Below are positions 19,001-29,633 of a stretch of 64,000 nucleotides of DNA, one piece after another. Source of the DNA: Lottia gigantea (lineage: Eukaryota; Mollusca; Gastropoda; Lottiidae); contig NW_008709379.1 of assembly GCF_000327385.1 (NCBI RefSeq), forward strand, positions 976,427-1,040,426, given 5' to 3'. Under the pieces are notes generated by a model. That model was not told the origin of the DNA, did no database searches, and saw only the letters and a list, made by a program, of their open reading frames with translations. The position numbers were made by a program, and so were the translations under genes. Position 1 is the first letter of the stretch; each line of letters opens with the position of its first letter.

Positions 19001-22000
19001 CAGGTTTCGCTTGCTATGAATACCAATGGATCTTTATCTGTGTCTAATGTATCCAATAGATCAATCGCTATTGAGCTTAAACCAAAGAATATCACATAAC
19101 GAGCTTGGTTCTTTCTAAAGGCGAATATGGTGTCGAGTAGAATGTTTTTATTCACATCACGTTCACTCAGCTCAATCGACTTCTCGACACAAATTCCATT
19201 CACCTCAGCGAATTCGATAAACTTGGCGATACCCTTTCGTCCATAGTTGTTATTTACATTAATGGCACTGACATGGGAAGCTTTTAGCAGTTTCACTATT
19301 TCATAAATAGCGATACTCTGTTGAGTGTCACTCGGGACCGTCCTTAGAAAATATGGGTAATTAATTTTATCATCTAAATCAGACGAAGTCGCACTGTAAG
19401 ATATAAGTGGTATTCCGAGCTCCGTTAAGGATGGAAGAATGTTAAGAGCGATACTACTTGACTGGGCCCCGACCACGGCGACAACTTTACTGGGATCCAC
19501 AATAGTTCCAGACGCTTTGTCGAATAATGTTTTGGAACCACTGAAGAATTTATTAAGAATGTGAACAGCTCGTAGAGGATTATAACAATCGTCCATTACT
19601 ACTCCTCCAAAGTTTATTCCTGTCTTTGATCGCAAGTCTTTAAGGCTGCTAATGAAGGAGAGGAGGGCAACGAAAGAGGTGTCAGAGCTTCTGAATTCTC
19701 CGCAGCTGTATCCATCACCTGGACCATGAACTGGGAATAGTCCTAGAATCAGTACGTCTCCAGGAATATAATGGAATTGCAATTCTTTCGTTTCTAGACA
19801 TTCGACACACACATCCTTACACCATGACTTAGTTGGTTCCCGCCACTTAGAAGCGAAACCGTCCATATTTAGTTGTTCATCTTTAAAGTACCCAACCTTA
19901 AAATAACAAAAATATTCCGAATTATTCAATTTAGTTTATGAATGATTTTTTGATTTCCATAAAGAATAAGTTCTGGGCGGATAATCAAAGAATTACGAAA
20001 TACCAAGTTTATTTATTTCTACTTTCAGTTTTCATATGTTTCGGATATCAATAATTAATCTGTATGAATCAACTGTGTAAGCAGAGAATTGTACTCCTGA
20101 AAGAGAAAGTTTGTGCATGGCTAGTGGCTAATTCATTGATGTCTTTTCATTCTGAAAAATGACACGGGTAGCATTTATATTTATGCCTAAGCGGCAGGAT
20201 CCTGCCCTAGAAACAGGATGCTCATCTCACTTCTACATGCTATGATAATCTAGCCAATTCGTTTATGTCATTTAAAAATATTTTTCTTTGTCAGTGGGTA
20301 AAATTGTACGATATCATATTGTGCAAACTTCAAACTAGCCTGTCATTTATTTTAAATAAAATTACCTTTGCGAAATTTCCATTTTTGGCAATATTGATAT
20401 CATATAAAGCTTCTCCTTTCACTTCATAATCACCATTGCTATCGACAGCCAATACTCGACCATCTTCAAAAAACTTTTGTGGTACAAATTGTCTCCCCTG
20501 TTCTTGATATGAAATCTTTGATGGCTTGTAAAGAGTCTTTAATAAATTGTTCTCGATTTCTGTTTTCAGTCGTGCACAAACCCCTGGTACTCCATTGCAG
20601 AGCTGTTGGTGAGCATTCTTCAATGTTAACGCTAAAATAAAGACTGAGTCAATGGCGGAAGAGGCGTAAGGATTTGTGAAAAAGTAATCTCCAATATTAA
20701 TTTCAGAATTGCTAAAATCACATTCTGGTAAGCCAGAATCAGTAGTAGTAGAAGGTTCGCATTTCATGTACACATTGATGAACTCGACTACTAGATTTCG
20801 CCATTCTCGAGACAGTCTCGTATCATCATATCGGGATATCAACTCGATGAAAAAGTTCTTTATTTCATTCAGTCTGAAATCTGCTGGAGAAACTGTTAAC
20901 AGGAGACTTGATAACCACGCATGCCCAGAAGCAACCGGATTTCCTTTTCCCACACCATCACTCATTAACCAATGGATGCGATGAGCGTTTTCAATATTTT
21001 GCCACTTTTGGGCACTATTCTTGATGATGTTGAAGATCTGGGTGCCCTCTTCCACTTGCCCAAAGTAAATAACTCCGATGCTTTGGTTGACAGTACCAGT
21101 TACTTTAAACAGTAGTCTTCTGAGATAGGTCGTAAGACTGTCCGTTGAGTTTGAATATTGTCTGTTTATAACAAAAGTATCACTGATACATATCTCCCTG
21201 TCTGATGCTAGACGTCTGAATGCTTTAAAGCCCTTAGTACCATAGTTATCACTGGTATGAATACCAACTATATAGTTCCAATTCAACTTCTCAGCTATTT
21301 CTACCATCACCTACAAAACAACGTTAAATTAAGTTGCGAATAGACGAGTGTAATCGCGCCCACTGCGGTGTACGGTGCTGTATACAATAAGAAAAAGAGG
21401 AAAAGCGAATCATGCCCTCTATGTAAGGACCTGGTGTGTTCACTTCTTCTTTTAATGTGTCAACTGTATTGATAACCCCGAACCGTATACCGTGCCTCGT
21501 CTCTTCGTAACTTAATTTTGTCGAATAGTTCTGTTTAACTGCCTATGGATTCTATATTTTTATATCTAAACACAGAGTAGACAGTTGTCATTGGATAACA
21601 GCTAGCTTGTTGATCATGATAATTAAGTTTTATCGGTTCTTTACTAACATCAAGCGTGAATGTCTATACTTGCATTATCTCCCTTGCCTTGACTGAACTA
21701 CTCATGAATAAAATAAAACAATGCATGGGAAATTCGTTGGTTGTCTTCACAGATATGTATCTTTCGTCGTATATCTAGCACCTAACAAGCGTATTCAATT
21801 TTAAGTTCGCCCAAGCTGGTGAACCTAAAAGGGTTGCTTCTATTTGCCTTATTCTAATGCCATTTAATGTCCATCGTTTCTGTATTTATAGATTTGTGCA
21901 AGTTGATGTTATCAGTGACTCTGATACAAACCAAATTTTAAGACAACTTCTTTATAATCAATTGAAGTCCGTTTTCGTACCAATTCAACAACCCACCTTA

Positions 22001-23504
22001 GCCTGTCGTGTATCAGATGGTACTGGTCTAATAAAATTTGGATACAGTGTTTTGTTGCTGAGTTCTGCTAGGGTGGCTGACATTCCTACCAATGGTAAAG
22101 CTGTTCCCGTCAGTAATCTGGATACAGTGGTAGTTGTTGAACTGAAAGTAGTCCCCACAACACCTGCAAAGACGAGGTCCATTTAAAATTAAATGTGTTT
22201 TTATTCCATACCTTTCTGCTATGTAGACAGACAACGTCACACCATGAGAGCTGAAGACAATTTTACCAGAACCGTGACATTAGTCTACTATTTTACGATT
22301 CGAAACCGTCAAAGGATCATCAATAATAATAATAATAATCAATTATTAGGGTAACAAATTAGGCTAAAAACCCTTTCTTGCATTTCGCCCAAATTATATA
22401 CATACAAACAAAATTAATCAGCAACAATTACACAAGCAATATATAATTGATAACTGAATAAACATGTCAATTTGGTAGAATTATATATAACTTTGATCAA
22501 TAAACTGCATTTGGCTAGAGAAAGTCGTGGCTTAACGTGCACAATCGGTTCACAACTTTATAAAAATTAGGCTTTGTCATACATCTAAAATAGGTGGCAC
22601 TTGAAAGGTTAAGCCTTACTAAAATGGGACGGCCTTTATGCTAAACCTCCCTTAAATAGTTAAAGTTCAAGGTCTAACCTACCTATAATGGGAGTGGTTC
22701 AAGTCATAATCATAAAAGGGGTGTTGACAAGGCTAAACCTACCTACAATGGGTGTATTTATCTCTGATTGATTGGAGGCCAAACATTCTTCCTGATGTAC
22801 TGTTTTCAGGATGTCTGAAACTCGTCGACTGGATAATGTTTCTAAACCACAATCATCATAAATATCATATCCTGAAAAATATCAGAGCACTTATAGCCGT
22901 GTTTGAAAAAATGTTACTACTTACACGGATATAAGGGGGGATCAATAAGAAATTGATTTCGTTACAAAAAAAATCTTAAATATGATATTTATTTTGACTA
23001 ATAACTAATACAGACATCTATCCGCGAAAAATAACGCAACATTTTTTCCTTTCATGATGGCTACTGGGTTCGTTGCATCTCTAACTTTCGAATTTTTTCG
23101 ACTTATTGATGGTAATGCTGATGGGTAAATGGAGTTTTATCCCTTTTCTTTTGTTTGGTGCCTGCACCACTTAATAGCTCTTTTGAATATTTGCTTTAAC
23201 GGGCAGATGTCAGTTAGAAGTGCCAAAACTTACCAATTTTAACTCCAGGTATAAAAGATTGTGTCGAATCGTTTCCACCATTTAGAATATCCACTGTCCA
23301 TTTCAGAGCTACGGCTATCTGGAACTCATTATCCGAAAGGACACTGCATTTTCCCTTCTCGGAACTGTGGATTTGAATGATACCAGCTATACGGACATCA
23401 CCGTCTTCAGATAAAGGTCGAGGTCTGCAGTACGGTGTGCCGGAAACTTTCATACATATCGAAATGTTGATTGCACAAATATAGAATGCCGTTAGCCAGT
23501 TCAT
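16069..23504 (-). CDS. Single-pass receptor with two tandem Venus flytrap domains
   Basis: Predicted cell-surface sensor of amino-acid-like ligands. Exons: 23504-23234, 22871-22743, 22163-21997, 21310-20366, 19896-18466, 18081-17751, 17123-16069. All phases agree: 4329 nt, 1442 residues. Residues 1-22 look like a signal peptide. VFT1 spans about 30-490 and VFT2 about 545-960; both are class C GPCR/mGluR-type (ANF-receptor fold), with PSDTRQ and PSDTQQ motifs. A short Cys-containing linker follows each (CKDVCVEC; CRYKPSCARVC). One transmembrane helix lies at about 1058-1083 (AAVVVLSIIIIVLFIFLGML). The tail, about 1092-1442, is rich in Pro, Ser, Tyr and His, with repeated YLHP. Each VFT ends at a phase-0 intron before Val-Gly (K|VGYF, K|VGSY), supporting internal duplication. 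No 7TM, kinase, cyclase or channel follows: the stop is at 16069-16071. The ligand and signalling partner are unknown. Confidence 0.88.
22590..22750 (-). repeat. Local repeats of the exon 2 donor region
   Basis: Inside the receptor gene, the junction where exon 2 ends (cacccattgtag|gtaggt, minus strand) has two imperfect copies further into the intron (about 22690-22677 and 22630-22610). Each again presents CCCATT.TAG followed by GTAGGT or GTAAGG. This looks like a small tandem duplication of the donor site. Confidence 0.5.
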
Positions 23505-24929
23505 TTCTTTCGTTGGTAAAATTGGGAATTTAGTTTGATAACACTAGTTTCGCCGTGCATACATTTAGCTTAGTTCCACATTCTTCTCTTGTTATAGTAC
23601 TATTTCTGATTAATCATGGCGATTTGTGTAAGACTAGGTTTATAGTTCTTTCCGTGATTTGCTGTCCATGTGACATATTTTACGATCAATTTGTTGTCAA
23701 CAAGTCATGATAAAGAAACCTTTACCTGTCCCCTAACGATTATCATGTAGCACAACTGTTGAATATAATAACACTTTGAAATCCAATACTGCAAAATCAT
23801 ACAGTGTTCAAATACTCCAATAATAACCGACGTTGCTCTTCAATTGATATCAACTCGTAAGATCAATCCTCTCCAATCTACGGCTGAATGTTTTCCTCAG
23901 AGACTAGTTTATCTGGTAATATTTTAGTATCTTTCTATGTACACTCTTAAACACGTAAAATAAAGGACAACCTATTTCTAAGAATGAGTTATGATTGTAG
24001 TTTTATTGGTAATTTTACCTGGTTCTTATATCTTCGCCACGGTCTATTAACTCTGAAATAACATAAAATATAAATACCAAGGATGTATTACAGAACATTT
24101 ATATTTGGATTGGGGGTGGGGGGGTATTTCGAAATTTTTCTCCCAAGGTATACAGATGTCTGTATAGGGAGTGAACAGATTTATTAACTACGCTTCTTCT
24201 CAAAACAGGCCGATTTTAAAATTTTCAAATTCAGCTGTAATTTTTCATTTAAGGAATTATTCGGACAGAAATATATATTCACAATAATCAACAAAATTTT
24301 CCCATAGGTATTTTATGTCAAAAGCGTTAAGGGTACACTGAGAAGTGTCCTACTTTTCAAAACCTAATTGGACTAATGAAGACGGGCAACGCCATGCAGT
24401 GTGTAATGAGGGAAATTTAGCCAGTGCAGCAACTGACAAGATAAAAATACAAAGAATTATAATTATCATTAGTATCAATGAATTCAGAAGAACGAATCAA
24501 TATTTTGAATGTTTCCAAGGTTAGATCCGAGCTCTTAATTCTAGACAGTAGAAGTTATATATATATTTGCATATTGTATATATTTTGTACTATCTTTCAG
24601 GGCGTTAATAAGAAGGGAGTTAGTATGCTTCACCTTTAAATCAAACATTGACAACAAAACAGGAGAAAAGATGTGACTGAGGACATTATCTAGCATAAGG
24701 AACATAACCATGTCTTTGTTTCAATCTCAAAGAAAGTTAAAAGGTACAGGATAACAAGCTTTAGAGATTTATTATCTTGCAATATGAGTTGGTATTGTTT
24801 CCATCAAACAATAACATATGTAGAAAAAATACTATAATAGAATTAATAGTATGTAACTTTAATCAAGCAGATCAAAGCCATATATTCAGACTACATTATA
24901 CTCAGATATACTAGGCTACATAATCTTCG
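23505..24929. other. Upstream region of the double-VFT receptor
   Basis: Should hold the receptor promoter. I recognised no core promoter motif. A SINE fragment on the minus strand lies at about 24348-24440 (aatgaagacgggcaacgcc, gagggaaattt). Otherwise AT-rich, with no supported exon. Confidence 0.5.
24348..24440 (-). mobile_element. SINE fragment
   Basis: Antisense copy of the SINE 3' body: taatgaagacgggcaacgcc followed by gcagtgtgtaatgagggaaa. The tRNA head is absent. Confidence 0.6.
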
Positions 24930-25227
24930 TAGTGGCGATGCCAGCCTCCGAGACTTGCGGTACAAATATGGGACATACTGACTTAATGGGGGACAACTGT
25001 GGAGACTGAAATTCAAAATGCGGCAACTCTTTGAGGCGTCATAGTCGCAAGACTCTCATGAAGCGTCTTAAAGGGGTCTCATAAGAAAATTTCCGAAAAA
25101 CAGAATTAATTTGATGTATTCTGACACATATTTAGAGGCAAAAATGGATAAAAATCTTCACTTTTTGTAAAAAAAAAATAAAGAGGGAGTACAATTTGGG
25201 GGCAAAACATTTTTCTAACCCCCACTG
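24930..25227. mobile_element. MITE, TAGTGGCGATGCC...CCCCCACTG
   Basis: Left end tagtggcgatgccagcc, right end cccccactg. The interior shares a series of blocks with 61884-62209 and 28130-28367 (attcaaa..cg.caactct, aaatttccgaaaaa, agtacaatttggggg, catttttcta). A non-autonomous family with CAGTGGCG-like ends. Confidence 0.65.
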
Positions 25228-26494
25228 TATATTTGTCGAACTTCCTTACCAACAGATATTTATATATAGTTATTCTTAATCGATAAATCAATGTTTACAA
25301 AAAATATTTAAAAGAAATTTTGTTGAGGAAATACATGTTAAATTCATAGAAATCATTCGTAAAAAATAATATTGTTTTTATTTGTCTTCAGTAATAAACT
25401 GTTATGTTCATTAGTTTTCTCTTTTTTCATCTACTAAAATTTATCGCCTGTATGTAAGTGTCAGACAGGTAAATAAAAAACATAAAAGACGGACTTAAAA
25501 TCATGTCAAGTTCATAGTAAACTAGCTATCACATCATCTAAGATATTTTTGGGATTGGGAAGTATTTTTTCAACGCAATAAGTGAGCAATCTAAGCTATT
25601 AGTCTTATAAACCCTATTATTATTCCATTGAATTATTAAAGATGGTTATTTGATTCCTTATGATATGAAAAACATTCATATATTGACAATATGGTGGATT
25701 TCTAAAGATAGTAACATCAAATACAATGGAAAATGTTCAGACTGTTTATTTGACTGCGATTTGACAATGCACTATATACGTATTAGATATGTAGGCTAGA
25801 CATAGTTATATTTATCATGATCTCAGTAATTCGGGATTAAAATGTTTAAAGTTATGAACATCATGTTGTAATCTGTACACCAAGATCTACCATCTTAGGA
25901 GCAGAAAAGTACGACGTAAAAGCTGTTCATTTTATTTTACAAGCTAAGAAGAAATATTCCTCATATCTCTTTGAGAATTGGGTCAATATCAGCTGTCTGT
26001 CTCAACACTATCAAGTTGACAAATCCCATTATCAAACCATCACCTTACTGAGGAAATTTAAGATACATTAGAGGGTTACATTATTTTGGCTATTAGAGAC
26101 TTGTGACTTAACTTGAAATCAAACTTAGGAGATAACACTCGTTAATATTAGCTCGATTACAAAATAAACCCCTACTGGACGTGATAATAGTTCCCGTGGG
26201 TGATACCTTGTCCCTCAATTACTAGATATTACATACAAACAAAGCTTACCTGCTCAGAGAGTAAATGTATCACACTGTTTATACCAGTAAATACTAAAGT
26301 AGGGTGAAGGTAACAGGTCAATATTAGATACAGGTATTTCACGGTTCAGATGTTTTCTTAGTATCAATATAGTATTATTTATTCAGGTCTAGAATATACC
26401 TTAAAGATGGACGTTCGTTTAATAGTAAGTATATTGTGAAGGCGTAAAGTATGCGTTAGAGTCTGCCCCTATATATGGAAACCAACCATGCTAA

Positions 26495-26745
26495 CGATGG
26501 GTTCCCTTATTTTCATTGATAAAAATGAAAACATAATACTTATATGAATAGAAAGTAGAGGTGTTCTAATGACATTGAAAAATATCAGTTTGTCTCACAT
26601 GTTCATAATTAATCCAGAATTAGCTAAATTAGAAGATAATTACCAGCAGAATTCCGAGTGACCGATCAAGAAAGGTCAAAAAGTCTTTTTTTCCAGATTA
26701 TCGTACATGAACACTTATGATTGGTTGAAAAGCTTAATTGTATTT
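26495..26745. mobile_element. Truncated TTAA MITE, family I
   Basis: Matches 41221-41580 from gatgggttcccttattttc through tagaaagtaggtgttc-like and gaccgatcaagaaaggtcaa segments. The far terminal repeat is missing. Confidence 0.65.
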
Positions 26746-26849
26746 TATTGTTTATTTCATGACTTGCAATATAACCCTATTTACTTTGACAGTATCATGA
26801 TGCTGTTAAGATCTACAACGGAAAGAAAAGCTTGGCGTTTAAATGACAT

Positions 26850-28135
26850 ACCTCGCAAAAAAAGATCTTACCTAATTCCGACATCGACTTAAAATGAAGA
26901 ACGGCATTAACCAAATAGCGACTTAAACTCTAGAACGACATACACCTCGAAATAAGCCCGAGATCGACATAAACAAAAGAACCATATTTATGTCTACATT
27001 AACCAGAGATCGACATAAACAATATGTTATACTGATAACCACTTTCTGAAAGAACCGCCAGATTCACAAGAAAGTTGAGACTTGCAATGGAAACATCATC
27101 TAGTTGATGTTAATATTATCTTACTTCACACAAAACAAATGTGGTATTACTCCTTTAAAATATAGGGAAATACCCATACCCGGGTTCTTTAACGCATAAA
27201 ATTTATTTGAAATCTAACAAAGTTGTGTAAAAAAAACAGTCAAATTTATTTCAACTACAAACGTATTGTTGACCAGAGATTATAATTCTCACAAACTTGT
27301 GGACTTCACTCAGTTCGTAGATAGAGAATATTTTGACACGACCGTAAATGTACTATTAAGCGTGACCGAGTTCGTCTCACGGTTGAGTGCATTTAAACTA
27401 TTAGACTAATGTTGGCGATGAGTTCAAAGTATAGTTAATGAATATAGTATATCCTGGTTGCTTCTTGGAAAAACTTTATTGAATACGGTGGACATACGAC
27501 GTCATATCGTCACGGGATGAAACGTCATATAAAACATTTATCAGTTATTGAATCACAATCTTTTCGATTCCGTTTACGCCGACCAATTGGAACGAGAAAT
27601 TGGCTGATATGACACGGAACCTCAACACCGCTACCAGATTGATCCGGGAATCCCCAAAACAAACCAAACCAAACCATCCATCTGTAGCATTCTGCAAATT
27701 GGTAACCAACAACGTACTACACACCATCATTTTAGCTCCATCAAATATTGCTTCTGTCGGGTTGCCACTGGATCGCATCAACTCATTCAATGCACCGAAC
27801 TAAAACCCACTCGTGAAATTGGAAACCAGCAGCATACCAATCACCATACAGAAAGTTTTGGCTCCACCCACGGACCACTAGTAAACGATAATGGAACACT
27901 CGTCTGCCAATTTATTACCAATTTATTAAACCACCCAATGCCGAGTTTCACTGCAATGTCATTCGACCCGACCAGATCTCACGCATTATGAACAACCAAA
28001 CCAATAGCACACAATCATCCAATTTCAACCAATCAAACTACCACTACGACTACCAACAACTATCTAGTTTGCGATATTAGCATCCGCTGGAAGCGAACGT
28101 TAATTTCTACCAACCAACCAACTCAACGGGGGAGA
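26850..28135. other. A/C-rich strand-asymmetric stretch, no gene seen
   Basis: 26870-27020 has four to five loose copies of cgacataaac or cgacttaaa. 27590-28110 is rich in accaa, caacc and cacc and poor in G on this strand. No exon with conserved content or consistent splice signals was found. Confidence 0.45.
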
Positions 28136-28367
28136 CAATTTCGAGGCTGAATTTAAAAATTTAAAATCTCTCATGGCGAGAGGGTTCCTCCCAAGAACAT
28201 TTCCGAAAAATTGAATTGATTTGATGCATTTTAACACATTACACATAACACATTTTAGTGCACAAACGTATAAAAATCATATTTATAGATTTAAAAATAA
28301 ATTGGGGTATAATTGGGTTGCACATCATTTTTCTAGTGGGTGTGGGGAGGGGCCAATTCCACCACTG
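28130..28367. mobile_element. MITE fragment, same family as 24930-25227
   Basis: Shares tttccgaaaaattgaattga, ttggggtataattgggtt and catttttctagtggg with the other two copies and ends ccaccactg. The left end is missing or decayed. Confidence 0.55.
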
Positions 28368-28498
28368 CCCGTTTAAAACACACTGCAAAAAGCTCTGCCC
28401 AAATACGCAACCACGGTCGTAATATGTAAAGATGTAACAATGTCAAAGGGGTGGGTCATGACTCTTGTATCTGGTAGATTCTTAGATAACCCATTTAC

Positions 28499-28779
28499 TC
28501 ACAGGGACATGAAATCTTCACAGTAACAAAATAGAATATCAACCCTAAAACGACACAGGCCCTAAACACGAACACAAAATGGAGCGCAAGGACATATATC
28601 CGAAACGCCGTAAAAACAAAAAATACAACGTAAGACCGACAACGACGGAATACCTTTAACTACAAAAGCTAACGACAAAAAAAATGAACCAACATACACA
28701 GGGGCATAATCGAAAACAAGATGTACCCGAGAAGACTTAAACTGAAATGACGGCATAAACCCACAGGGACGTGAAGTCT
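28499..28779. repeat. A/C-rich block between short direct repeats
   Basis: cacagggacatgaaatct (28499-) and cacagggacgtgaagtct (28762-) are near-identical direct repeats enclosing about 240 bp dominated by aacgaca-like words. It may be an insertion or a local duplication. Confidence 0.45.
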
Positions 28780-29633
28780 GAGCATACTGAACCGGGTAAT
28801 CGTTATGTGACTCGAGGCTCTGTGATAAATATAGGTTTGTATAATCTTAATCCATCACAGATGACCCGTTCCCATGTATATATGCACTTTAAAGGGTACT
28901 TACTGGTGAATTAAATATGAAAAATATGTCGGAGAATATTTCCAGGGTTTTAAGAAAATGAGGAAAGCATTGCACTCTTTCTTGACATTTTGAAACAAAC
29001 ATGTTTTCGTGTGATTAAGGCATGCGTTTGTGCTTATTAACAGAACAAAATGGCTTTCACTGGCATTTTACCGTGACCTTGGGTAACCGGATAGCTCTGC
29101 TCGCTAACTTGGTAAATTACCATAAATGCACACTGCATCGTGATAATCGTCTTTATTCATCCAATCTGGAGCGAAAAAATTAGGACAAACAATTTAATTT
29201 AATTTGCATTCAAAGCTTGAAGGACTGTAATGTCATTCTGACAAACTTAAAGGGGTTTCTTCTGTCTCGACCACTTGAAATGGACTGAAAGGGAACCCTA
29301 CTTTAATTCAGATATCATAATCAGATGTTTACAAATTGCTAGACCAATTATTCTAAGGTTCAATTGTAACGCATTTCTGATAGTACTCTCGGGATAGGTT
29401 TAGAGCACTGTCTGTAGTGGGGATTGTTCAGTTGTTGTCATTGATGTATAGATAATTTTGTGGATTTTTTTTGTAGACTTCGGATATATTAGTTCGTTTG
29501 TTTTTCTGGAGGATAAAATCTAAGTGGAACATATTTACTGAAGTTTTTCGAGATATAAGTATTCGACAAAGACGTAATTAAGCTAAGCGCACCTCTAATT
29601 GCGTTTGGATACACTCGTTGATTCGTTTGAACT
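28780..29633. other. Upstream region of HAL
   Basis: Expected to hold the HAL promoter and 5' UTR. No TATA box, initiator or repeat was identified with confidence. Confidence 0.4.

Noticed and set aside
21857-22186. 109-codon plus-strand frame
   Set aside because: Antisense to receptor exon 3, which fits a known fold with correct splice sites.
16069-23504. Two separate genes, one per VFT
   Set aside because: No stop, start or signal peptide between VFT1 and VFT2; the K|VGYF join is phase 0 with good GT-AG borders, and the linker resembles a class C Cys segment.
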